Source: Cetobacterium sp. 8H
GTDB taxonomy: Bacteria > Fusobacteriota > Fusobacteriia > Fusobacteriales > Fusobacteriaceae
NCBI RefSeq assembly: GCF_014250675.1
Contig: NZ_JACHTG010000004.1
Location: forward strand, 682,001-746,000
Reading direction: 5' to 3'
DNA length: 64,000 nucleotides
Shown here: positions 48,703-57,150 of the stretch, in pieces
Position numbering within the stretch: position 1 is the first letter of the stretch
How the letters are laid out: each line of letters opens with the position of its first letter
Translations under genes and position numbers: made by a program
Notes under the pieces: generated by a model
What the model saw: the letters and a program-made list of their open reading frames with translations, nothing else
Databases searched by the model: none
What the model was told of the DNA's origin: nothing

Positions 48703-50052
48703 CTATTTATTTAATCTCTTATTTAATTCTTCAGCCTGTTTTTCAAAACCTTTTTTTCCTAATAATGCAAACATATTAGCTTTATATGCTTCTACTCCTG
48801 GTTGATCAAAAGGATTTACACCTAATAAATATCCACTGATTCCACAAGCTTTTTCAAAGAAATAGAACATATATCCTAAATGATATGGTGTTGCTTCAGG
48901 TAAATTAACAATTAAATTTGGAACTCCACCATCCACATGAGCTAAAACTGTTCCTTGAGCAGCTTTTTTATTTACAAAATCCATTCCTTTTCCTGCTAAA
49001 TAATTCAACCCATCTAAATCTAATTTATCCTCTTCAATTAATATGTCATATTCTGGAGTTTCTATATTTACAAGAGTTTCAATTAATATTCTTTTTCCAT
49101 CTTGAATATATTGTCCCATTGAATGTAAATCAGTTGAAAAATCTGCCGCTGCTGGTAATAATCCTTTTCCATCTTTACCTTCAGATTCACCAAATAATTG
49201 CTTCCACCATTCACCAATATAATGAAGTCTTGGTTCATAGTTAATTAACATTTCTACTTCTTTCCCTTTTCTATTTAAAATATTTCTAATAGTTGCATAT
49301 TTTAAACAGTCATTTTCTGCATAAGGTGCTTTGTAATCGTTTTGGGCATCTCTTGCTCCTGCCATTAGTTCATCTATATTAATTCCTGAAGCTGCTATTG
49401 GTAATAGTCCTACTGCTGTTAAAACAGAAAATCTTCCACCTACACTATCAGGTACTACAAATGTTTCATATTTCTCATCTGTTGCTAATTTTTTTAGCGC
49501 ACCTTTTTGGGCATCTGTTGTAGCATAAATTCTTCTTCTAGCTTCTTCTACTCCATATTTTTCTTCTAGATGTTTTTTGAAAATTCTAAAAGCTATTGCT
49601 GGTTCTGTTGTTGTTCCTGATTTAGAAATAACATTTATCGAATAGTCTCTATCCCCAACTATATCTAATAGATCTTTTATATATTTTCCAGATATATTTT
49701 GTCCCGCAAAATATATTTCCGGCCCTTTTCTCAATTCTTTTGATTGGTTATTGTAAAATGTATGTGATAAAAATTCAATAGCGGCTCTAGCTCCTAAATA
49801 TGATCCACCGATACCTATTACTATCAGAACTTCTGAATCATTTTTTATTTTTGTTGCTGCATTTTTTATTCTAGCAAACTCATCTTTGTCATAGTTTGTT
49901 GGTAAATCTATCCATCCTAAAAAATCTTTTCCTGCTCCATTTCCATTCATTAAAGTTTCTGTCGCTGTTTTACACTGAGCTTCCATTAAAACTAATTCAT
50001 TTTCGTTGAAAAATCCAAGAGCATTTGAGTAATCAAATGATAATTTTTTCAT
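48703..50052 (-). CDS. pgi: Glucose-6-phosphate isomerase
   Basis: Pgi interconverts glucose 6-phosphate and fructose 6-phosphate. The 449-residue protein is the short bacterial type: [56 protein letters not shown], the catalytic Glu region [14 protein letters not shown], and [13 protein letters not shown] near the C-terminus. Length is typical of Firmicute and Fusobacterial enzymes. It starts 21 bases after the SLH-type gene. Confidence 0.97.
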   Translation of the reverse strand: MKKLSFDYSNALGFFNENELVLMEAQCKTATETLMNGNGAGKDFLGWIDLPTNYDKDEFARIKNAATKIKNDSEVLIVIGIGGSYLGARAAIEFLSHTFYNNQSKELRKGPEIYFAGQNISGKYIKDLLDIVGDRDYSINVISKSGTTTEPAIAFRIFKKHLEEKYGVEEARRRIYATTDAQKGALKKLATDEKYETFVVPDSVGGRFSVLTAVGLLPIAASGINIDELMAGARDAQNDYKAPYAENDCLKYATIRNILNRKGKEVEMLINYEPRLHYIGEWWKQLFGESEGKDGKGLLPAAADFSTDLHSMGQYIQDGKRILIETLVNIETPEYDILIEEDKLDLDGLNYLAGKGMDFVNKKAAQGTVLAHVDGGVPNLIVNLPEATPYHLGYMFYFFEKACGISGYLLGVNPFDQPGVEAYKANMFALLGKKGFEKQAEELNKRLNK

Positions 50053-50073
50053 ATTTATACCTCCAACTTTAAA

Positions 50074-50526
50074 TTAAATACCTGCATTTTTTTCTAAAGC
50101 CTCCACTCTTTTTTTCAGTTCATTAACCTGATTCAGAGTTTCATCATTTTTTTTTCTTATGAACTCAATGTCAATTTTAATATTTTCAATTTTTCCACTA
50201 AAAGTCTCTGAATCAAAACCGATTCTAGTTAACTCTCTTGAAAATTCGTATACTAAACTTTCTAATATAACTAAATCTCCTCTATTTGCTTTCTTTTCAT
50301 CTAAGGTTTCAAAAGCTCTATTCAACCCTTCTGCAAAACTATACCTTGATACAGGAAATTCTCCTTTAAATAAAAAACTATTTTCTGATATTATTCCTTC
50401 ATCTACAAGATTTTCTATAGCTTTATATGCCCAATGATTTTTGGGTACATCTTCAAATATTAATTGTTTTTCTTGTCCATAAACTAATGCTATTAGTATA
50501 AAGTATATCATAATTATTTTTTTCAT
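50074..50526 (-). CDS. Small SLH-domain and coiled-coil protein
   Basis: A 150-residue protein with signal peptide (about 1-17, ending VYGQE), one S-layer homology domain (about 23-75, FEDVPKNHWAYKAIENLVDEGI) and a C-terminal coiled coil (about 100-148, ending LNQVNELKKRVEALEKN). This is the N-terminal half of the SLH-coiled-coil-barrel outer-membrane proteins of Fusobacteria and other early-branching diderms, but no barrel follows. It could link peptidoglycan to the outer membrane as a periplasmic spacer (inference). The extended -10 TGCTATAAT at 50558-50566 probably drives it together with pgi. Confidence 0.7.
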   Translation of the reverse strand: MKKIIMIYFILIALVYGQEKQLIFEDVPKNHWAYKAIENLVDEGIISENSFLFKGEFPVSRYSFAEGLNRAFETLDEKKANRGDLVILESLVYEFSRELTRIGFDSETFSGKIENIKIDIEFIRKKNDETLNQVNELKKRVEALEKNAGI

Positions 50527-50557
50527 ACACTACCTCTTTATGGTTAATTTTTTTTCA

Positions 50558-50566
50558 ATTATAGCA
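50558..50566 (-). promoter_or_regulatory. Extended -10 promoter for the SLH gene and pgi
   Basis: On minus TGC-TATAAT, about 32 bases before the ATG at 50526 and directly after the tRNA terminator T-run. No clear -35. Confidence 0.5.
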
Positions 50567-50569
50567 CAA

Positions 50570-50599
50570 AGAATAAAAAAAAACAGCCCTAAAGCTGTT
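50570..50599 (-). terminator. Terminator of the four-tRNA operon
   Basis: AACAGC/GCTGTT (50582-50599) with a 6-base loop, then T9 on minus, 14 bases after tRNA-Cys. Confidence 0.85.
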
Positions 50600-50612
50600 A
50601 TAATCTTAAAAT

Positions 50613-50687
50613 TGGAGGCGACGACCAGATTTGAACTGGTGAATAGAGATTTTGCAGACCTCTGCCTTACCACTTGGCGACGTCGCC
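50613..50687 (-). tRNA. tRNA-Cys (GCA)
   Basis: Stem GAGGT/ATCTC around CTGCAAA gives GCA; CCA is encoded. It is the only gene of this cluster not repeated in the first. Confidence 0.95.
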
Positions 50688-50702
50688 TTCTATTAAATTA
50701 AA

Positions 50703-50778
50703 TGGTGCCCAGAGGCGGAATCGAACCACCGACACGGGGATTTTCAGTCCCCTGCTCTACCGACTGAGCTATCTGGGC
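50703..50778 (-). tRNA. tRNA-Phe (GAA), second copy
   Basis: Identical to 25573-25648. One base separates it from tRNA-Asp. Confidence 0.97.
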
Positions 50779-50779
50779 A

Positions 50780-50856
50780 TGGCGGGAGTGACGAGGGTCG
50801 AACTCGCGACCTCATGCGTGACAGGCATGCGCTCTAACCAACTGAGCTACACCCCC
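50780..50856 (-). tRNA. tRNA-Asp (GTC), second copy
   Basis: Identical to 25395-25471. Confidence 0.97.
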
Positions 50857-50863
50857 AAATTTA

Positions 50864-50939
50864 TGGTGGAAACAACTGGACTTGAACCAGTGACCCCCTG
50901 CTTGTAAGGCAGGTGCTCTCCCAACTGAGCTATGCTTCC
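50864..50939 (-). tRNA. tRNA-Val (TAC), second copy
   Basis: Identical to 25477-25552. First gene of the second tRNA operon. Confidence 0.97.
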
Positions 50940-50953
50940 TTGAAGACAACACT

Positions 50954-50982
50954 AGTATAGCACAATCTATTCACTAATGCAA
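50954..50982 (-). promoter_or_regulatory. Promoter of the four-tRNA operon
   Basis: On minus, TTGCAT (50977-50982), 17 bases, TATACT (50954-50959), about 15 bases before tRNA-Val. Confidence 0.8.
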
Positions 50983-51003
50983 CTGTTTTTTACTTTTTTT
51001 ATT

Positions 51004-51486
51004 TTAGATATTTTTTTTTAATAAAAGTACTGTACAGTAAGATTTAATTCCTTCTTCTGTTCCTGTAAACCCCAGTTTTTCTTCTGTTGTTGCTTTTATA
51101 CTAATATTTTTCGTTTCTGTTTCTAGAGTCTTAGCAACTCTTTCTCTCATTAAATCTAGATACGGTTTCAATTTTGGATTTTGTGCCACGATAACTGAGT
51201 CTAGATTTCCTATAGCATAACCCTCTTCTTTTATAAGTTGAAAAACTCTTTCTAATAAAATCATACTATCTATATTTTTAAATTCATTTGAAGTATCCGG
51301 GAAATGTTGCCCTATATCTCCTAAAGCCAATGCTCCTAAAAGACCATCCATTATAGCATGAATTAAAACATCTCCATCTGAATGTCCCAAAACACCTTTA
51401 TGGTGAGGTATTTCTACCCCACCTAGAATTAATTTTCTTCCCTCTACAAGTCTATGAACATCATATCCATTACCTATTCTCATCAT
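51004..51486 (-). CDS. ispF: 2-C-methyl-D-erythritol 2,4-cyclodiphosphate synthase
   Basis: IspF is the fifth enzyme of the MEP isoprenoid pathway. The 160-residue protein has the metal ligands in [13 protein letters not shown] (Asp and His) and [30 protein letters not shown] (two blocks), and the C-terminal [17 protein letters not shown]. Length is normal and function secure. It is 10 bases after hldE and is the last gene of the operon that begins with the secretion-like genes. Isoprenoid supply is needed for undecaprenyl carriers of surface glycans. Confidence 0.97.
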   Translation of the reverse strand: MMRIGNGYDVHRLVEGRKLILGGVEIPHHKGVLGHSDGDVLIHAIMDGLLGALALGDIGQHFPDTSNEFKNIDSMILLERVFQLIKEEGYAIGNLDSVIVAQNPKLKPYLDLMRERVAKTLETETKNISIKATTEEKLGFTGTEEGIKSYCTVLLLKKNI

Positions 51487-51496
51487 AATAAAACTC

Positions 51497-52483
51497 CTAT
51501 TTCCACTCGTTATAAATTCTATTATAAAAATCTAAAATCTCTTCTTTTGTAACTGTTGATGTTCCCATTTTTCCAACAACAACTCCTGCCGCAGTATTAG
51601 CTATTTTTGCTGCTTCATGTAGCGTTACTCCCGCTGCACATGCTAATGTAAATACTGATATTACAGTATCTCCAGCTCCTGTTACATCAAAAACTTCCTT
51701 TGCATAAGTTGGTATGTTTATAACTCCATCTTCTTGGAATAAACTCATCCCTTCTTCACTTCTTGTAAGAAGTAGATTGTTTAACTGCAACTTTTCTTTT
51801 AATTCTCTTCCAATTTCTAATACATCCTCAAATGATTTTTTTCCTAAACACTCCATCGCTTCTTTTCTATTTGGTGTCATAGAAGTTGCTCCTACATAGT
51901 TCATTGCATTCTTAGGCTTTGGATCTACTGTTACTATTATCCCTTTTTCTTTACATAGTGCAATTATTCTTTTTACTACCTTTGGAGTTAAAACACCTTT
52001 ATCATAATCAGATAATATCACTGCATTTAGATTATCTAATTTGGCTTCAATCTGTTTTATTAAAGAAGCTTCTAAGTCAGCTGAAATTGGTCTTGCATCC
52101 TCCCAATCCAATCTCAGAAGTTGCTGATTTCCACCAATTATTCTTCTCTTAACTATTGTTGGTCTTGTTGAACTTCTTACTACCCCTGATGTTTCTATTG
52201 ATTTCTTTTCTAGTTCATTTATCAATCTATCCCCATCAAAATCTTCTCCTATAACACCAAAACATACTGCTTTTGCTCCCAGTGTTGAAAGGTTATTAAC
52301 TACGTTTGCTGCCCCACCAAGTACAAATCTTTCCTCTTTTACAGATACTACAGGAACTGGCGCTTCAGGAGATATTCTTTCAACTGTTCCGATTAAATAA
52401 TCATCTAACATCATATCCCCTACTACCGCTACTTTTAAATTTTCAAAACTATTAAGTATCTCTTCTAACCTACTTTTTTTCAT
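51497..52483 (-). CDS. rfaE1: D-glycero-beta-D-manno-heptose-7-phosphate kinase (HldE kinase domain)
   Basis: A 328-residue PfkB-family kinase closely matching the kinase half of Hld[30 protein letters not shown] in two blocks, [35 protein letters not shown], and the catalytic loop [16 protein letters not shown]. The nucleotidyltransferase half is absent, so this is the stand-alone RfaE1 form and the partner should be encoded elsewhere. It makes heptose for the lipopolysaccharide inner core, evidence of an outer membrane. Its start overlaps the secretin stop (ATGA). Confidence 0.93.
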   Translation of the reverse strand: MKKSRLEEILNSFENLKVAVVGDMMLDDYLIGTVERISPEAPVPVVSVKEERFVLGGAANVVNNLSTLGAKAVCFGVIGEDFDGDRLINELEKKSIETSGVVRSSTRPTIVKRRIIGGNQQLLRLDWEDARPISADLEASLIKQIEAKLDNLNAVILSDYDKGVLTPKVVKRIIALCKEKGIIVTVDPKPKNAMNYVGATSMTPNRKEAMECLGKKSFEDVLEIGRELKEKLQLNNLLLTRSEEGMSLFQEDGVINIPTYAKEVFDVTGAGDTVISVFTLACAAGVTLHEAAKIANTAAGVVVGKMGTSTVTKEEILDFYNRIYNEWK

Positions 52484-54042
52484 CTCAAATTCTCCTCTAT
52501 TATTTCCGCTTTTAATTTTATATATAAATCTGTATTTTCTAATCTACTTGTTTTACTTTTAAAAAGATTTCCTACAATAGGAATATCTGCAATAAAAGGA
52601 ACTTTACTATTTAATTTTTGGTCTATTTTTCTTTTTAATCCACCGATTAAAATAGTATCTTTATTTCTTAATCTAACTTTAGTTTTTAAATTTCTAGATA
52701 CCTTTGACCCACCATCTGAATTAAAAGTACCCGAGTTTTCATTATCAGGTTTTAGAGATTTTTTTAGTTTAAAATCACTTGCTTCTAAATCAATTTCTAA
52801 ATAAATACTATCATCTTCTTTTATTAATGGTAGTACTTTTAAAATAATTCCAGCTTCTTTAAATATCGGCTCATAATTTACAATATCATTGTTATTATTT
52901 TCTTGCTTCTCTTCTCCTACGATCACTTCTTCAATCATTTTCAACAAACCACTTTCACCATTTAATAGTATTATTGAAGGTAATGCATTTGTTTTTAAAT
53001 CTTGAGTTGTTTCAAGTAAATTAAGTGTCATACTTAAAACATCGCTTCCACTATTAAATTTTCCTACAAAGTTTAATGTGCTTCCTAAAACTTCTCCTAA
53101 CCCGTCAATTGATAATCCGTTTAAAGCTCCAATTGATAATCCATCATTTATTTCTGATAAGTCATTTTGGCTATTATAAGCCCATGTAAATCCAAGACTT
53201 TCAAAAAGATTCTCTTTCACGTCTATAATTTCTGCACTTACTCTTACTTGCTTTTTTCTTCTATCTAATTTTTTTATAAGATTTTTAGCAGAATAAACAT
53301 ATTCTACTTTTCCAAATAGGATTATTGAATTATTTCCTGGACTTGCCGATATCTTTAATTTTTCTTCAAATGTCTCTTTTAATATCTTTTCAATTTCAGC
53401 ATGATCCAAATTTTCAAGTGAAATATTTTCTATTATATCATCTTTTTTGTTTTTTTGATGCCTTTCTTCCTCTATATTTTTTGATTTTTTTATATTTTTT
53501 TTACTTACATAGATATCAAATCTATTTACCCCTTCTTTTATTTCTATAAAATCTCCACTATAGTAATAATTTTGGGAAAGTACTGAAATAAAATAAGAAC
53601 CTTTAACTATATTATCTACGATATATTCACCTTGTTCTCCACTATAATATTCTAAATTTTCACCTCTTTTTAAAACAATTTTTATCCCTTCTAGTTCTTG
53701 GTTTGTATTTATATCAATAACTTTGCCAACTAACATATCTTTATTTTCTGATTTTCTTCCTCTAAATATAATTGTATTTTTACTTTTAGATCTATTCAAG
53801 CCATATGTTTTTTCCAAAATTTCTAGAATTTCTTCAATACTTGTTCCTTTTTTAAAAAAACAATCCACATTTAAATTACTGATTTGTGAATCCCCTATTA
53901 TTGTATATTTAGAATACTTTGCCAAATGAGCAAAAACATCTGAAAGAGGAGTTTCTTTTATATCTAATTCTTTAGGATAATATTCGATAGCTATTGTAGT
54001 CATTTGAATTAAACATAATAAAAGTAAAATTTTTATTTTCAT
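52480..54042 (-). CDS. GspD/PilQ-type secretin with inserted CarboxypepD_reg-like domain
   Basis: The 520-residue outer-membrane secretin has a signal peptide (about 1-19), an N0/STN domain (about 24-95), then an unexpected beta domain (about 103-180, GKVIDINTNQELEGIKIVL, YYSGEQGEYIVDNIVKGSYFI) matching carboxypeptidase-regulatory-like folds, a charged linker (about 181-203), one N1-type domain (about 204-262), and the secretin barrel (about 265-517) with VPFIADIPIVGNLF. Typical GspD has N0-N1-N2-N3 and is over 600 residues, so N2 and N3 are missing. It is last of the secretion-like genes and overlaps hldE. No pilotin or C-terminal S-domain is evident. Confidence 0.85.
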   Translation of the reverse strand: MKIKILLLLCLIQMTTIAIEYYPKELDIKETPLSDVFAHLAKYSKYTIIGDSQISNLNVDCFFKKGTSIEEILEILEKTYGLNRSKSKNTIIFRGRKSENKDMLVGKVIDINTNQELEGIKIVLKRGENLEYYSGEQGEYIVDNIVKGSYFISVLSQNYYYSGDFIEIKEGVNRFDIYVSKKNIKKSKNIEEERHQKNKKDDIIENISLENLDHAEIEKILKETFEEKLKISASPGNNSIILFGKVEYVYSAKNLIKKLDRRKKQVRVSAEIIDVKENLFESLGFTWAYNSQNDLSEINDGLSIGALNGLSIDGLGEVLGSTLNFVGKFNSGSDVLSMTLNLLETTQDLKTNALPSIILLNGESGLLKMIEEVIVGEEKQENNNNDIVNYEPIFKEAGIILKVLPLIKEDDSIYLEIDLEASDFKLKKSLKPDNENSGTFNSDGGSKVSRNLKTKVRLRNKDTILIGGLKRKIDQKLNSKVPFIADIPIVGNLFKSKTSRLENTDLYIKLKAEIIEENLR

Positions 54043-54605
54043 TACAAGACTCTCCTCTTTTTTCCAATCTCTCTCTTATTTTTATTTTTAAAAATATCAT
54101 AATTATAATCATAGTATTTTATTTCAGATTTTTTATTTTTACTTATATACATAACATTCGCTTTTAATTCTAAATAATTTTCTTTTTTCTCTAAAAGAAT
54201 ACCCTCTTTAAAAAAGCTTATATTTTTATTTGAATCGTCAATAGCCTTAATGAATCGATAGATTGATTCCTCCTCACCTAAAATATTAAAGAATATTTTA
54301 TTTTTAATATCGAGGTTATCTAATTGTAAAAAATCTTCTCTTCCAATTACTAGAAGTTCTATATTGTAATGTGTAAGTAGTTGACTTATAAAAGTTAATC
54401 CTTCACTTTGTGACTCAAATATTTTTTTTTCAGAATCTTCTATAATCTTTTTTTCTTTATCTTTTTTTATTTGAATTTTTAATTTTTCAGTTTTAATTGA
54501 ATCTATTAACTCCTTTTTACTATTTGATAGAGATACTTTTTCTTTTTCATATTTTAATTTGCTTGCTGCAAGACTATCATATTTTAAAAACGGTAAAAAA
54601 ATCAA
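54042..54605 (-). CDS. GspM/PilO-like inner-membrane protein, start in doubt
   Basis: The open frame from a TTG at 54605 gives 187 residues: a coiled-coil-like Lys/Glu region (about 15-75) and a ferredoxin-like periplasmic domain, as in GspM/PilO assembly-platform proteins. This start cuts through a membrane helix: in the same frame, codons upstream continue the hydrophobic run (IVILAIIINLIIIYIL) but contain no ATG, GTG or TTG before 54668. An ATG at 54664, directly after the gspL stop and with GGAG ahead, reads MIKIK and stops; shifting one base at the A5 run joins it to the helix. So this is a frameshift, slippage or sequence error, discussed in the findings. Placement between gspL and gspD supports the family call. 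Confidence 0.6.
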   Translation of the reverse strand: MIFLPFLKYDSLAASKLKYEKEKVSLSNSKKELIDSIKTEKLKIQIKKDKEKKIIEDSEKKIFESQSEGLTFISQLLTHYNIELLVIGREDFLQLDNLDIKNKIFFNILGEEESIYRFIKAIDDSNKNISFFKEGILLEKKENYLELKANVMYISKNKKSEIKYYDYNYDIFKNKNKREIGKKRRVL

Positions 54606-54664
54606 AATATAAATTATTATAAGATTGATTATTATTGCTAATATAACTATTTTATTTTTATCAT

Positions 54665-55357
54665 TTACTCCATTTCTAACTCTATCAAATAAAATAGATA
54701 TTCCCCCTCTTTTTTTATAAAATCCAGCTTTGAACTTTTTATGTCCTTATGGTTTATTATCCCTTCTTTTATTTGAATAATCTCTTTAAAATTTTTAGAA
54801 TAAGCTTGTATAATAATCTTTTTTTCCAATATTTCCAATATCTCTATATGAGATATATTAAAAAAAACCTTCGAAAAAAATTGTAATAAATCACTTATAT
54901 TATTTTTTATGAAAATCTCCTCTTCTGGTTCTTTAATTCTTATATCTCTTAAAATTTGATTGTTTTTTAATATCTCATCTTTTAAAATATTGTTAGTAGT
55001 CTTTAATTTTACTATATCTCTTTCAAGTGTTGATGATTTAAAATAAAGAAACACTGCTGTAAATATCTCAAAAAATAAAATTAAAATAAATATTATATAC
55101 TTTTTATTATTTATTTTTTGATGTTTTTCTTCTAAGATCCCCTTTTTATTTTTTATTAATTCTTTTAAAGAAATCAAAGTTTCATTATCTAAAATAATTT
55201 TTATATCTAAGCTTATTTTTCCTAATTCATCAAATATGGAAATCACTTCGTAAACTTCATAAGGAATATCTTTTATTTCACTGTATATTCCTTGATTTAT
55301 AATTTCATTATTTTCCCATAAAATTATTCCTCTCTCATTGATCTCTAATTTTTTCAT
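54665..55357 (-). CDS. GspL/PilN-like inner-membrane protein
   Basis: The ATG at 55357 overlaps the upstream stop (TAATG) and is preferred over one three codons earlier. The 230-residue protein has a cytoplasmic part of about 85 residues, one membrane helix (about 87-108, YIIFILILFFEIFTAVFLYF), a coiled coil, and a periplasmic ferredoxin-like domain (about 145-230). This is the layout of GspL or PilN; the cytoplasmic domain is far shorter than the actin-like domain of GspL, and no separate PilM is present. It would anchor the ATPase platform. Assigned from position and topology rather than sequence identity. Confidence 0.6.
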   Translation of the reverse strand: MKKLEINERGIILWENNEIINQGIYSEIKDIPYEVYEVISIFDELGKISLDIKIILDNETLISLKELIKNKKGILEEKHQKINNKKYIIFILILFFEIFTAVFLYFKSSTLERDIVKLKTTNNILKDEILKNNQILRDIRIKEPEEEIFIKNNISDLLQFFSKVFFNISHIEILEILEKKIIIQAYSKNFKEIIQIKEGIINHKDIKSSKLDFIKKEGEYLFYLIELEME

Positions 55358-55893
55358 TATAAGCATTCAACTCCAAAGTCTATAATTTGTCTAACACTAC
55401 TTTTCTCAAAAGAAACCTCTCCAATTGGGTATTCATAAAGAACATTTATTTTAAAAACTACCTCTTGATTATCTATTATTGTTGTTTTTATCAGTTGAAT
55501 AGTTAATATATTCTTTTGATTTGGTGTTAACTTTAAATCCCCTTCAACCAAAATATTATTTTTTTTTATCCATTTAACACCATATCCACTTTTAGAAATT
55601 TGATTTTGCTTTAACCACACTTTTTCAATTCCTTCAAAATACTCAAGTATATCAGTAAATTTATTGTTATTAACTTCTTTATCGGCTTTAAAAATTTCGT
55701 ACTCAGCTAAATCAGATAAATTTTCAAGTGACCAATACGTATCGTTATATTTTGTTAATCCTTTTATACTCTCAACTTCATTCTTATAAAAAATTAGAAG
55801 AAGAGAAAAAAACCAAACCATAGTTGTTAGAACAAAAAGTGTTAATGGTAGTGCTATCCCTTTATTTTTTAATCTCTTTTTCGAATTTTTCAT
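55357..55893 (-). CDS. GspK/PilX-like minor pseudopilin
   Basis: 178 residues with a prepilin-type leader KRLKNKG followed by the hydrophobic helix IALPLTLFVLTTMVWFFSLLLIF. Position +5 after the cleavage Gly is Leu, not Glu; lack of Glu5 is characteristic of GspK, which caps the pseudopilus tip. It lacks the large alpha domain of full GspK (about 320 residues), nearer to PilX in size. It overlaps gspJ by 32 bases and gspL by one, in the canonical I-J-K-L order. Confidence 0.65.
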   Translation of the reverse strand: MKNSKKRLKNKGIALPLTLFVLTTMVWFFSLLLIFYKNEVESIKGLTKYNDTYWSLENLSDLAEYEIFKADKEVNNNKFTDILEYFEGIEKVWLKQNQISKSGYGVKWIKKNNILVEGDLKLTPNQKNILTIQLIKTTIIDNQEVVFKINVLYEYPIGEVSFEKSSVRQIIDFGVECL

Positions 55894-56389
55894 TTAAAAA
55901 ATTTCCCCTTATTGAAATTCCATATTCTTCTAAAAATACTTTACAATTAATTTTATTTAAAACATTTTCTATATTATCTATCTCTACTAAAAGTATATCT
56001 TTTGAAAATATCTTCCCTTTAGCACTGTTAATAAAACCTTCGTTAAAATGATATATTTCCGCTTCTCTATAATTTTCTAATCCAATTAAAGAATATTTTT
56101 CTATAATTAATATGTTTCCACTTTCTTTACTCTCAAAAGAATAATCAATTTGAGATGGAAGTCTAAAGTTTTCATAGATTTTATAATTTAAAGACCCATA
56201 TATTGAATTTTGGATTTTCATAAAAATTGGTTCACTTTTTGTTTTTATGATCATTTTTTTAGAATATAAAATTTTTTCTTTATTTAAAATACTTAAATAT
56301 AAATATAGACTTTGTAAAACAATTGAAAAGATGGCTATCATTAGAATTATTTCTATAAAAGAAAATCCTTTATTTTTGTTTATATACAT
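55862..56389 (-). CDS. GspJ-like minor pseudopilin
   Basis: 175 residues: short leader YINKNKG, then FSFIEIILMIAIFSIVLQSLY with Glu at +5, the prepilin peptidase recognition pattern and N-terminal helix. The remaining beta-rich part has no further recognisable motif. It overlaps both neighbours and holds the GspJ place in order G-O-I-J-K-L-M-D. Specific letter by synteny only. Confidence 0.65.
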   Translation of the reverse strand: MYINKNKGFSFIEIILMIAIFSIVLQSLYLYLSILNKEKILYSKKMIIKTKSEPIFMKIQNSIYGSLNYKIYENFRLPSQIDYSFESKESGNILIIEKYSLIGLENYREAEIYHFNEGFINSAKGKIFSKDILLVEIDNIENVLNKINCKVFLEEYGISIRGNFLNEKFEKEIKK

Positions 56390-56711
56390 ATATCACACTC
56401 TTTCTTTTCAAGTCATTTCCATCTATTAATATCTCAATTTTATATAAATTATCCTCTAATAAATTTTTTTTTAATAAAATTTTAAAACTTTTTTCTAATG
56501 TCTTCATTTCTTTTTCAGTACTATTTTTCTTATAAAAAGCTCTTGCTTTTTCCATTTCATTTTCTAATCTATGATAGTTTTCAACTTTATTCATATTTTT
56601 TTTTAAAACAATCATTCCGCTATATATTGGATTTATCAAAATTAGAATTATTCCAAACGAAATGATTGTCTCTATAAAAGTTATTCCTTGATTCTTATAC
56701 ATAAAAACCAT
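56370..56711 (-). CDS. GspI-like minor pseudopilin
   Basis: 113 residues with leader ending NQG and helix ITFIETIISFGIILILINPI, Glu at +5. Two starts are possible (56711, or 56702 three codons later); neither has a strong ribosome site because it overlaps the prepilin peptidase end. The short C-terminal domain fits GspI, the smallest tip pseudopilin. Letter by position. Confidence 0.65.
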   Translation of the reverse strand: MVFMYKNQGITFIETIISFGIILILINPIYSGMIVLKKNMNKVENYHRLENEMEKARAFYKKNSTEKEMKTLEKSFKILLKKNLLEDNLYKIEILIDGNDLKRKSVIYVYKQK

Positions 56712-57150
56712 CTACTGATTGGTATATATATGCTAAAATTAAGAATGGCCCCAATGCAATTTCTTTTATTTTCTCTTTTTTTAAAATATAATAGAGAATC
56801 GAAAATATTGTTGCCCCTATAAATGTTAAATTTAAATATACCAACACTTGATATAATCCTTGAAATCCTATCAAACTACCTATAGAAAAAGCTAATTTGA
56901 CATCTCCAAATCCCAGGCACTCCTTTCCTAGAAAATCACTTCCATAACCATAAATTAACATAAATGGAGAAGCATATACACAAGCTCCTAATATTTTTTT
57001 TGATATATTTGAATCTATTTCTCCTAAAATAAGTCCTAAAATTAATAAAAAAATGCAATATTTATTAGGAATTATTCTCTCTTCAATATCTTTTTTTATT
57101 ATCGATAAGAAACATAGATAAATTATCAAATAGACTACATTTTGGTCCAT
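56695..57150 (-). CDS. Prepilin peptidase (A24 family), minimal form
   Basis: This 151-residue membrane protein has about five helices and the two catalytic Asp of the aspartic prepilin peptidases: IKKDIEERIIPN (about residues 20-31) and LGFGDVKLAFSIG (about 80). The N-terminal methyltransferase domain with its zinc Cys pairs is missing, so it may cleave without N-methylating. It should process the five prepilin-like proteins encoded around it. It overlaps gspG by 16 bases and gspI by 17. Confidence 0.88.
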   Translation of the reverse strand: MDQNVVYLIIYLCFLSIIKKDIEERIIPNKYCIFLLILGLILGEIDSNISKKILGACVYASPFMLIYGYGSDFLGKECLGFGDVKLAFSIGSLIGFQGLYQVLVYLNLTFIGATIFSILYYILKKEKIKEIALGPFLILAYIYQSVDGFYV

